Source: CACKLF01 sp002725175
GTDB taxonomy: Bacteria > Pseudomonadota > Alphaproteobacteria > Rhodobacterales > Rhodobacteraceae
DNA: 7,701 bases
Assembly (NCBI GenBank): GCA_002725175.2
Contig: PBQX02000022.1
Span: forward strand, 1-7,701
Reading direction: 5' to 3'
In this document: piece after piece, positions 1 through 5,357 of the stretch
Numbering within the stretch: position 1 is the stretch's first letter
Layout: each line of letters opens with the position of its first letter
Position numbers and translations under genes: made by a program
Notes under the pieces: model-generated
What the model was told of the DNA's origin: nothing
What the model saw: the letters and a program-made list of their open reading frames with translations, nothing else
Databases searched by the model: none

Positions 1-268
1 ACCAGTGATTAGCCAACGAGTATTCGCAATCATTGATTATTGAAACATACGAACTAATAACTTCCTGAAACCACTCCGGAATACTATTATTAGGGTCATG
101 GAGACAAGACCTGTAAAGCGTCAAGTGTCCTCGCATAGTACTCGGTCGAAGAGAATGAACCCGCATAACATTGTCAACGGTCCCATGGGGGGTTTTTGCC
201 TCATCAAGCACAGCACGAAGTTCTTTATTAGCTTCACTGTCTTGGATCATTTTTATCCAGGCAGACAT
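1..268 (-). CDS. AhpD-fold peroxidase-related protein (carboxymuconolactone decarboxylase-like), 3' end beyond window
   Basis: The reading frame is open from ATG (268-266) to the window edge, giving 89 N-terminal residues; the usual family length is about 180-200, so about half is missing. The start is supported by a GGTGAGGA Shine-Dalgarno stretch a few bases upstream. Residues 34-51 (VMRVHSLRPSTMRGHLTL) and the following PEWFQEVISSYVS segment resemble the peroxidase-related branch of the AhpD/CMD superfamily, helical thiol enzymes that reduce peroxides or act on lactones. The AhpD signature E-x11-C-x2-C-x3-H is present as E69, C81, S84 and H88, so the second cysteine of the CxxC pair is replaced by serine. 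That leaves one redox thiol, which may mean a one-Cys mechanism or a non-peroxidase role. The gene follows the binding-protein gene on the same strand after 73 bases holding a hairpin, so it is probably co-transcribed with it. The family call is firm; the activity is unknown. Confidence 0.82.
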   Translation of the reverse strand, partial: MSAWIKMIQDSEANKELRAVLDEAKTPHGTVDNVMRVHSLRPSTMRGHLTLYRSCLHDPNNSIPEWFQEVISSYVSIINDCEYSLANHW

Positions 269-290
269 ATCGTCCTCACCATTAAAGTTA

Positions 291-315
291 GTAGAGGTGT
301 TTTACACACCTCTAC
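291..315 (-). promoter_or_regulatory. Intercistronic hairpin between binding-protein gene and AhpD-like gene
   Basis: A perfect 10-bp inverted repeat, GTAGAGGTGT / ACACCTCTAC, encloses a 5-base loop. It begins 26 bases past the stop of the binding-protein gene and ends 22 bases before the ATG of the AhpD-like gene, both read on the minus strand. The bases after the stem (TAACTTTA) are only modestly U-rich, so it would be a weak terminator. It could act as a partial attenuator or a 3' stabiliser that keeps binding-protein mRNA more abundant than its downstream partner, a known arrangement in ABC-importer operons. The repeat is seen; the role is inferred. Confidence 0.5.
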
Positions 316-341
316 CATTATTCTGTATTTGATTTATAGTC

Positions 342-1115
342 TTATAGACCCCACTTTTCAGCCATTTGCTTAAAGAAACCCTTGGCTTGCTTAATCTTTA
401 TCCAGTGGTTAACGAAGTTGATCCACACCTGGTCATCTTGTGGCAACAACATAGCTAAAGGTGTTGGAGCTCTAGGGGCATCAATAGAGATCTCTTTGAC
501 CTCAGAATATGTAGCCTTCAATGTTGAGCCTTCCAGGTTAGATGTTACGAAAACATCTGCTCTACCAGCAAGAACTTCCTGATATCCTCTTGCAGGCGCT
601 TCCACACTCTTAATTTCAGCATTTGGAAACCAGGCTTTAACCATAGGCTCCATTGCTGTACCTAAAGTAGTAGCAACTACTACGCCTGACTGATTGATTG
701 AATCCCATCCATCAAAATTTCCCACTTTGTCTGCAGTGGTAAAAGGTTTAAAGTTTACAGACAGATAGCTCTCTGAAAATCCTGCCGCCTTCATTCTAGA
801 CGCCTTTATAGAAGCGGATCCAGTTATGTGATATTTGCCAGCAACCACACCGTTTACAATTGTTTTCCAGTCAGTAGGTACAAATTCAATTTCTACCTCC
901 ATATCCTTTGCAAGTTCGGTCATAATATCTATATCATAACCTTTATACTTATTTGTTGCAGCGTCCCTGATTGAAAACGGGTTAAAATCTCCCGTAGTCC
1001 CTGCTAATAATTTTCCAGAACTCAAAATATCATTCAATGCAGAACCAGCTGCAGCTACAGTATTAAAAGATAGCATTGCTATCATCGAAATAAATAAAAC
1101 TCTAATTAGCTTCAT
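342..1115 (-). CDS. Periplasmic substrate-binding protein, SBP_bac_3 family, cyclohexadienyl dehydratase-like
   Basis: A 257-residue secreted protein with an Sec signal peptide (residues 1 to about 23, basic start, hydrophobic core, AAA before the probable cleavage site). The rest is one family-3 solute-binding domain. TTGDFNPFS (40-48), GYDIDI (59-64), and SASIKASRMKAAGFSESYL (100-118), whose R107 should bind a ligand carboxylate, are family hallmarks, as is the closing helix NFVNHWIKIKQ...KW. It presumably delivers ligand to the permease and ATPase encoded divergently next door. Similarity is closest, from memory, to PheC-type cyclohexadienyl dehydratases. The aspartate that usually binds an amino acid's amino group (D187+5) is S192, while E195 sits where PheC-type enzymes have a glutamate. 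The ligand may therefore not be an ordinary amino acid, and an enzymatic role cannot be excluded. ATG at 1115 has GGAGG (1125-1129) nine bases upstream; an adjacent in-frame GTG at 1118 would be six bases from it and would add one residue. Confidence 0.9.
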   Translation of the reverse strand: MKLIRVLFISMIAMLSFNTVAAAGSALNDILSSGKLLAGTTGDFNPFSIRDAATNKYKGYDIDIMTELAKDMEVEIEFVPTDWKTIVNGVVAGKYHITGSASIKASRMKAAGFSESYLSVNFKPFTTADKVGNFDGWDSINQSGVVVATTLGTAMEPMVKAWFPNAEIKSVEAPARGYQEVLAGRADVFVTSNLEGSTLKATYSEVKEISIDAPRAPTPLAMLLPQDDQVWINFVNHWIKIKQAKGFFKQMAEKWGL

Positions 1116-1252
1116 CACGAAAATCCTCCCTGTTTCTTAACTCGTGCATATTACACCATTATCATTTTTATCTATGTTGTACAATTTAACTTATTTAATA
1201 TTTTTTATTATTAAGCTATACCTAATCCAATTTGGATCAATAAAGAAAAATT
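1116..1252. promoter_or_regulatory. Divergent control region of the ABC-importer cluster
   Basis: These 137 AT-rich bases separate the leftward binding-protein gene from the rightward ATPase gene, so promoters for both must lie here or very near. Visible items are the strong GGAGG ribosome site for the leftward gene (1125-1129), an 8-bp palindrome TTGTACAA (1177-1184), a possible leftward -10 GATAAT (1163-1158) with a poor -35 (TTGTAC, 15-base spacing), and the 13-base palindrome described separately. No promoter matches consensus well enough to be placed with confidence. The rightward ATPase has only a weak A/G-rich ribosome site (AAAGAAAAA). Confidence 0.6.
1225..1237. promoter_or_regulatory. 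Candidate operator: perfect palindrome ATCCAA-T-TTGGAT
   Basis: A perfect inverted repeat of 6 bp around one central base lies 15 bases upstream of the ATPase ATG, inside the divergent control region. Its size and symmetry suit a dimeric regulator of the GntR or LacI type, but no regulator gene is in the window and I do not recognise a specific consensus. Such a site would most directly affect the ATPase-permease-AhpD arm. It could also arise by chance in AT-rich DNA. Confidence 0.35.
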
Positions 1253-2008
1253 ATGATTAATGACGTAAATTCAATACCTGCTGTGACGATGACAAACGTG
1301 AGCAAAAGTTTTGGAGACTTTAAGGCGCTGAATGACATTAATCTGACGGTTATGAATGGAGAAAAAGTGGTGGTTTGCGGCCCTTCAGGTTCCGGAAAAT
1401 CAACACTGGTCAGATGTATTAACGGCCTAGAATCTCATGAAAATGGCTCAATAAATGTTATAGGAGAAGAGGTAACACCAAGAATAAAGCAAAACGCCCT
1501 ATTTCGGTCAAAGATTGGAATGGTTTTTCAACAATTTAATTTGTTTCCCCATCTTACAGTCATGCAAAACTTAATTTTAGGACCAATGAAGACACTTGGA
1601 ATGAACAAAAAAGACGCCCTGAAGAGAGCTGAAGCACTTTTGGAAAGAGTACAAATTCCTGAACAGTCAGAGAAAAAACCTAGCCAGTTATCCGGTGGTC
1701 AGCAGCAAAGAGTTGCCATCGCGAGAGCACTATGCATGGAACCAAAAATAATGTTATTTGATGAGCCCACATCAGCTTTAGATCCTGAAATGATTTCCGA
1801 AGTTCTTGATGTCATAATTGATTTAGCCAACGAGGGAATAACCATGATAGTTGTGACCCATGAAATGGGTTTTGCAAAAAAAGCAGCAGACAGAATGATT
1901 TTCATGGATGGTGGAAAAATTGTTGAACAAAATGACCCCGAAAATTTCTTTAACAACCCCAAGACGGACCGTTGCAAAACCTTTCTGGATCAAATCTTAC
2001 AGCATTGA
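1253..2008 (+). CDS. Polar amino acid (PAAT/HAAT)-type ABC transporter ATP-binding protein
   Basis: A full-length 251-residue ABC ATPase of the GlnQ/HisP/AapP group, which powers import through a membrane permease dimer from the cytoplasmic face. All nucleotide-site motifs are intact: Walker A GPSGSGKST (43-51), Q-loop VFQQFNLFPH (91-100), signature LSGGQQQR (146-153), Walker B IMLFDEP (166-172) with catalytic E171, D-loop SALD (174-177) and switch H203 in VVTHE. The QQFNLFPH segment is characteristic of amino-acid importers. It is followed after seven bases by its permease and faces the binding-protein gene across the shared control region. The ATG at 1253 is chosen because it gives the usual N-terminus; the ribosome site is weak, and an ATG at 1289 is an alternative that would remove 12 residues. 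No symbol is given because the substrate is unknown. Confidence 0.95.
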   Translation: MINDVNSIPAVTMTNVSKSFGDFKALNDINLTVMNGEKVVVCGPSGSGKSTLVRCINGLESHENGSINVIGEEVTPRIKQNALFRSKIGMVFQQFNLFPHLTVMQNLILGPMKTLGMNKKDALKRAEALLERVQIPEQSEKKPSQLSGGQQQRVAIARALCMEPKIMLFDEPTSALDPEMISEVLDVIIDLANEGITMIVVTHEMGFAKKAADRMIFMDGGKIVEQNDPENFFNNPKTDRCKTFLDQILQH

Positions 2009-2015
2009 AAAACAA

Positions 2016-2789
2016 ATGAAATCAAGAATACTTTTATTATTTGCAATCTTTTTATTTACACATGGATGTTCCTCATCTTCAGGAACATGGGGGTGGTATG
2101 TTATAGACCCTTCAACTAAAGCAGGTTGGATCAATATCAAATTCTTAATTGGTGGATTTTACGCAACAATTGCCCTTTCGTTAATTGCTGCAGTACTATC
2201 AATATTATTAGGACTTTTGGTTGCCATGCCTGGCATTTCAGACAATAAATTTTTAAGGGCAATTAATAGAATTTATGTCGAGTTTGTTAGAGCCATTCCT
2301 CTTCTTCCAATGTTGTTTTGGGTCTTTTATGGCTTGCCAGTTATCTTTAAATCTATGGGTTTGAATATCCAAATTGATGCTTTCTGGGGAGCAATTATTA
2401 CTTTAGCAATATCTGATAGTGCCTTTACAGCAGAAATCTTTAGGGCAGGCATTCAGTCAATCGCTAGGGGCCAAACAGAAGCCGCTCAAACCATTGGCCT
2501 AAATTATTTTCAAACTATGCGATATGTAATTTTACCCCAAGCCTTGAGACGAATTTTACCCCCTCTTGCAAACCAATTCATATACATTGTTAAAATGTCT
2601 GCCTTTGCTTCGGTAATAGGCATGCAGGAACTAACCAGGAGGGCAAACGAAATCGTAGTCACGGAATATAGACCCTTAGAGATTTACACCCTTTTAATTT
2701 TTGAATATCTTATACTGGTTATTATAATAAGTTTTGGCGTCCGCTGGCTGGAAAGAAAATTAGGCTCAAATGAAAGTGCTGGAGGTTAA
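2016..2789 (+). CDS. Amino acid-type ABC transporter permease with lipoprotein-like N-terminus
   Basis: A 257-residue inner-membrane permease of the PAAT type. It has hydrophobic helices at about 41-72, 87-110, 121-145, 180-203 and 221-242. The EAA loop that docks the ATPase is clear: E155-A156-A157, G161, then LPQALRRILPPLANQF (173-188). The start at 2016 is seven bases after the ATPase stop, so translation is probably coupled, and no good ribosome site is present. The frame extends upstream to 1908 but only inside the ATPase gene, so that longer start is rejected. Unusual is the beginning: a basic, hydrophobic segment (1-17), then C18 and four serines, resembling a lipoprotein signal (THGC, an imperfect lipobox because of His at -2), followed by a Trp-rich stretch (WGWYVIDPST) before the first permease helix. 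Removal of this segment would leave a periplasmic N-terminus, the usual topology of this family. A similar N-terminus occurs, from memory, in a subgroup of proteobacterial permeases. Confidence 0.93.
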   Translation: MKSRILLLFAIFLFTHGCSSSSGTWGWYVIDPSTKAGWINIKFLIGGFYATIALSLIAAVLSILLGLLVAMPGISDNKFLRAINRIYVEFVRAIPLLPMLFWVFYGLPVIFKSMGLNIQIDAFWGAIITLAISDSAFTAEIFRAGIQSIARGQTEAAQTIGLNYFQTMRYVILPQALRRILPPLANQFIYIVKMSAFASVIGMQELTRRANEIVVTEYRPLEIYTLLIFEYLILVIIISFGVRWLERKLGSNESAGG

Positions 2790-2882
2790 TAAATTTAGAT
2801 TTAAAACGGTTGAAAATTTATATAAACAATAAGTAATAACAGTATAAAAGATTTAGATATAACCCAGAGATCAGAGGAAAAA

Positions 2883-3227
2883 ATGGATTGGAATAAATTC
2901 TTAAGCGAAACAAAAGCGAATTTTGAAAAATTTAGTAAAAGCTCCCCCGAGACTTTTAAAGGGTTCGGCATAATGGGAAAAGATGCAAAAAAAAATGGTG
3001 CACTGAGTGAAAAGACCAAAGAATTTATTGCCTTGGGGATATCTATAGCAACTCGCTGTGAAAGCTGCATAGGACTCCATATGGAACATCTTGTAAGGTT
3101 AGGTGCTACTCGGGATGAGATTATAGAAGCTCTCAGCATGTCTTCTTATATGGGCGGAGGTCCTTCTATAACCTATAGCGCTAAGGCGCTTGATGCTTAT
3201 GAGCAAATTATTTCAAAAAATTCGTAG
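2883..3227 (+). CDS. Small AhpD-like / carboxymuconolactone decarboxylase family protein
   Basis: A 114-residue cytoplasmic, mostly helical protein, the normal length for single-domain CMD/AhpD-like proteins. The full AhpD signature E-x11-C-x2-C-x3-H is present: E47, C59, C62 and H66 in SIATRCESCIGLHMEHL (54-70). This thiol pair can support thiol-disulfide exchange or peroxide reduction in AhpD, with a proton relay through the Glu and His. The GATRDEIIEAL motif (74-84) is typical of the family's second helix pair. The ATG is preceded by AGAGGA with five bases between. It lies 93 bases after the permease stop on the same strand; that gap is AT-rich and could hold a promoter (TTGAAA at 2810), but co-transcription is likely. 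It is not close in sequence to the truncated AhpD-like gene at the left edge, so the two are probably not a recent duplication. The substrate is unknown. Confidence 0.93.
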   Translation: MDWNKFLSETKANFEKFSKSSPETFKGFGIMGKDAKKNGALSEKTKEFIALGISIATRCESCIGLHMEHLVRLGATRDEIIEALSMSSYMGGGPSITYSAKALDAYEQIISKNS

Positions 3228-3516
3228 TTAATGGATCTAAANTTTCCAAGAAACTGAAAATTTCANAAAAAGTGTAATAATTTGAAANTTCTTTTTAGAA
3301 ATTAGAACGTAANCATTCCTTTCAAAGCCATGCATTTNCCCAACTAGTNTAAATTNTGTCAGCATATCCATGCAAATCTGTCTAAGCTATATAGCANCNA
3401 CTTCTCAGAAGAAANAGAATTTNAGAGTTAATTCTGATCATCAGATCTAATGCCAGTCATTCATCAGACAGGTGCTTTATTTTTCAAAAATTTTACCTTT
3501 ATAAATAATTGATGCC
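3228..3516. other. Gene-free, polymorphic intergenic stretch
   Basis: No supported gene lies here. Positions 3242-3423 contain 11 N (3242, 3266, 3288, 3313, 3338, 3349, 3356, 3397, 3399, 3415, 3423), the densest cluster in the window, while the bases from 3424 onward contain none. A 44-codon minus-strand frame (3237-3371) exists, but its N are not concentrated at third codon positions, which argues against coding. CTGATCATCAG (3439-3449) is a short palindrome of no obvious meaning. Confidence 0.6.
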
Positions 3517-3600
3517 ATGATACCAGTCTCACCAATGTCTCACAGAAGACAATTCTCCGGATCAACTTGGCCCTGCTTCAATGCAGGGTTTATTTTTTAG
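3424..3600 (+). ncRNA. Candidate small RNA or structured 3' end finishing in an intrinsic terminator
   Basis: This is a tentative call from indirect signs. A strong plus-strand terminator stands at 3571-3598, some 340 bases beyond the nearest plus-strand gene, farther than expected for that gene's own terminator. The segment is free of N although the 180 bases before it hold 11. It has local pairing potential: TGTCT/AGACA around a six-base loop (3536-3551), and a GTCTCAC repeat at 3526 and 3537. A 27-codon frame (3517-3600) runs through it with no ribosome site. I do not recognise a known RNA family. It could equally be a long untranslated tail of the AhpD-like mRNA. The 5' end given here is arbitrary. 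Confidence 0.25.
3571..3598 (+). terminator. Rho-independent terminator
   Basis: A perfect 6-bp GC-rich stem CCCTGC/GCAGGG with a TTCAAT loop is followed directly by TTTATTTTTT. This is the classic plus-strand form. In the minus direction no U-run follows the stem, so it is directional. It ends rightward transcription before the convergent EamA gene, whose stop is at 3670. Confidence 0.85.
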
Positions 3601-3669
3601 CTAACCGCTCAATTGCTAATACTTAAGTCTTGATAATAATCCTGCCAAATATACAAAGACTAAAATATC

Positions 3670-4554
3670 TTAGACTCTATTTTTTTGATAATTTTCACGC
3701 CATATAATTATTAACCCAGACATAACAATAACTAAAACCCCTGGAAAAAGTTTTTCAAGTGGCGCTTCGCCAAAAAAATACCATCCAAGAAAAAATGATA
3801 TGGGAATAGAAAAATATTCGAACGGGGTAATTTGGCTTGGTTCTACCAATCTATAGCAAGTTATTAGACATAGAACACCAATCCCTCCAAAGATTCCAAT
3901 TGCTAAAAATAACCAAACATCTGAAAAATCTGTGACTGGCACAGTCTCAATAAGCAAATACATTAAGATAATCGAAATAATAAGAGTATACATCTGGGTA
4001 TGAAGTTGAATAATTGATGAATCTATTTTTTCAGGGAAAAGCCGAACTACAATACTAGAAACAGCATACCCAAAAGCGGCCCCAACTGGGAAAAGATACG
4101 ATATTGAAAAATCACTAATACCAGGCCTCATTACCCAGACTACACCTAAAAATCCGACCAAAATGGCCCCCCATCTCCAACGACCAACTTTAAGCCCAAG
4201 AACAGGAATAGATAAGGCTGTTACAAAAAAAGGCCCTACAAAAGCTAAAGTTATTGCTATTGCAAATTCAATTTTTGCTAATGCAGAATAAAAACAAACC
4301 TGAGCAAAACATATTGATAATGCCCTTAAAAAACATAAAGCCGACTCACGCTTACCTATATGTAGAAATATCTTGCCAATTTTTTTTGAAAATAAAACCA
4401 CCAAAAGAGGAGGTATAAACCCAAAAAAGTTCCTAAAAACCGCAATTTGTAAGATATGATACCGATCAGAAAAAAATTTAATTATTAAGCTCATTAAATC
4501 GAAAGACAGAATGCCAAAAAGTATCACAATTATAGCTTTAGTTAGGTTTGACAA
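3670..4554 (-). CDS. EamA/DMT-superfamily membrane transporter
   Basis: A 294-residue very hydrophobic protein with about ten membrane helices made of two EamA repeats, the standard size and layout for drug/metabolite transporters that export metabolites, amino acids or drugs across the inner membrane. Repeat one contains the family's helix-2 arginine in VFRNFFGF (39-46), the SALAKIEFAIAITLAFVGP segment (90-108) and GVVWVMRPG (137-145). Repeat two ends with YRLVEPSQITPFEYFSIP (234-251) and GWYFFGEAP (257-265), the usual C-terminal motif. The substrate cannot be told. The only suitable start is TTG at 4554; an in-frame stop lies four codons further up and the next Met is at residue 21, inside the first helix. 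The TTG sits in the loop region of an inverted repeat and has no clear ribosome site, so the true start is uncertain. It is 47 bases after the DUF4396 gene and probably in one operon with it. Confidence 0.9.
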   Translation of the reverse strand: MSNLTKAIIVILFGILSFDLMSLIIKFFSDRYHILQIAVFRNFFGFIPPLLVVLFSKKIGKIFLHIGKRESALCFLRALSICFAQVCFYSALAKIEFAIAITLAFVGPFFVTALSIPVLGLKVGRWRWGAILVGFLGVVWVMRPGISDFSISYLFPVGAAFGYAVSSIVVRLFPEKIDSSIIQLHTQMYTLIISIILMYLLIETVPVTDFSDVWLFLAIGIFGGIGVLCLITCYRLVEPSQITPFEYFSIPISFFLGWYFFGEAPLEKLFPGVLVIVMSGLIIIWRENYQKNRV

Positions 4555-4571
4555 GACCNAGTCAACCTAAC
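4541..4571 (-). repeat. Inverted repeat around the EamA start codon
   Basis: GTTAGGTTTGAC (4541-4552) and GTCAACCTAAC (4561-4571) pair over 11 bp with one bulged base around an 8-base loop that includes N at 4559. The TTG start of the EamA gene (4554-4552) lies at the loop edge. On neither strand does a U-run follow, so it is not a standard terminator. In mRNA the hairpin could limit access to the start codon; in DNA it could be an operator. Either role is inference. Confidence 0.45.
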
Positions 4572-4601
4572 CTAAAAAAGTTATAATTTNTTAAATATCG
4601 C

Positions 4602-5085
4602 TCAATGACATGACACTCCATAAACTTTTAGCCTCCAATAGTTATACGGAAGTGGNGTAATAAAGCCAAAAAATAACATAATGGGAATAACTTCCATAGT
4701 TAGCTTTAATTCACCAACAAGCAAAAAATCAACCAAGTTCATAGAGATTTCCATCGAGATCATCGAAATTAGAGACATACCACAAGCAGTTTTAAAGGCA
4801 CTGNCCAACTTCATTTGTCTTACAAGAATTAATGTTTCAAGGCCAATGGAAAAAAGTATCCCATTAGTCATNGCCAAAAGTAAGTAAANTNAAAGGGTGA
4901 ATNGCTATTTCAGTAATCTGGAAAAATAATATTGTTCCCATATCTCCTATGGCNCAACCGAGCAAACACCATAATGTGTTTTTCGACGCCCTTCGCCATG
5001 TTTTCTGACATTTCCAATCAAGTTTTTTCTGACTTAACAATAGTAACTTTCTCAAAAAAAAATTCAGTATCTCTTTAGAAACCAT
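4602..5085 (-). CDS. DUF4396 family membrane protein, reading frame broken at ambiguous bases
   Basis: Two minus-strand frames join into one protein of about 160 residues. The first (from ATG 5085) carries WRRASKNTLWCLLG-x-AIGDMGTILFFQ. The second carries AMTNGILFSIGLETLILVRQM, then GMSLISMISMEISMNLVD, then PLPYNYWRLKVYGVSCH to the stop. This order and these motifs match, from memory, DUF4396 proteins, small integral membrane proteins of unknown function with about four helices. The ending G-x-x-CH and the WCLxG(C) motif are typical; codon TGN at 4954 most likely encodes that Cys. The frame changes at 4888-4894, exactly where two N sit, and the total span is one base longer than a multiple of three. 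A single spurious base there explains everything, so I take this as an intact gene with a consensus error, not a pseudogene. No strong ribosome site precedes the ATG. It probably heads an operon with the EamA gene. Confidence 0.78.
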
Positions 5086-5357
5086 TAATTCAAGAAATAC
5101 TATATAAAAATAAACATCACTTCAAAAAATTCAACTTCTAAGAAAAAATATGCAAAAAAAAATGCTGCCGAATTTACTTTATAATTCAAAAGACAAACCA
5201 CTANATTTTACATANGTTATAAAANTATTGTTTTTGCCAAGTTTGGTGGATTTAGTTATTAACTGAGTTGATCTTTTGAGTTTTATCGACCACATTGATC
5301 ACGAAATAACATTGGTAACCTTTTAAATTTTAATTCGTTTTATATTAGGAGTAATAA
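5086..5357. promoter_or_regulatory. Divergent AT-rich intergenic region between DUF4396 and aldehyde dehydrogenase genes
   Basis: These 272 bases must contain leftward and rightward promoters, but none stands out. Seen here are three N (5204, 5215, 5225), an A-rich run around 5151-5162, the short inverted repeat CCAA-GT-TTGG (5237-5246), the 9-base palindrome GTTATTAAC (5255-5263), a TTGATC repeated at 5268 and 5295, and the good ribosome site AGGAG (5347-5351) six bases before the aldehyde dehydrogenase ATG. No gene or RNA is supported. Confidence 0.5.

Noticed and set aside
98..373. 91-codon plus-strand open frame
   Set aside because: It lies opposite the AhpD-like gene and the end of the binding-protein gene, has no ribosome site, and its product resembles no family I know. 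It is an antisense shadow.
1908..2015. Upstream in-frame extension of the permease gene
   Set aside because: This part lies wholly within the ATPase coding sequence and encodes a Lys/Arg-rich stretch unlike permease N-termini. The ATG at 2016, seven bases after the ATPase stop, fits better.
2801..3139. Minus-strand frames opposite the small AhpD-like gene
   Set aside because: The plus-strand frame carries the complete AhpD motif, a ribosome site and the normal family length; the minus frames have no family features.
3237..3371. 44-codon minus-strand frame downstream of the AhpD-like gene
   Set aside because: It contains seven N, of which only one is at a third codon position, unlike the pattern in the real genes. 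There is no ribosome site and no recognisable motif.
3571..3588. Hairpin as a terminator for the leftward EamA gene
   Set aside because: In the minus direction the stem is not followed by a U-run, so it works as an intrinsic terminator only for rightward transcription.
3517..3600. 27-codon plus-strand frame ending at TAG right after the terminator U-run
   Set aside because: No Shine-Dalgarno sequence precedes it, it runs through the terminator stem, and no downstream plus-strand gene exists for it to act on as a leader peptide. It is kept only as part of the small-RNA candidate.
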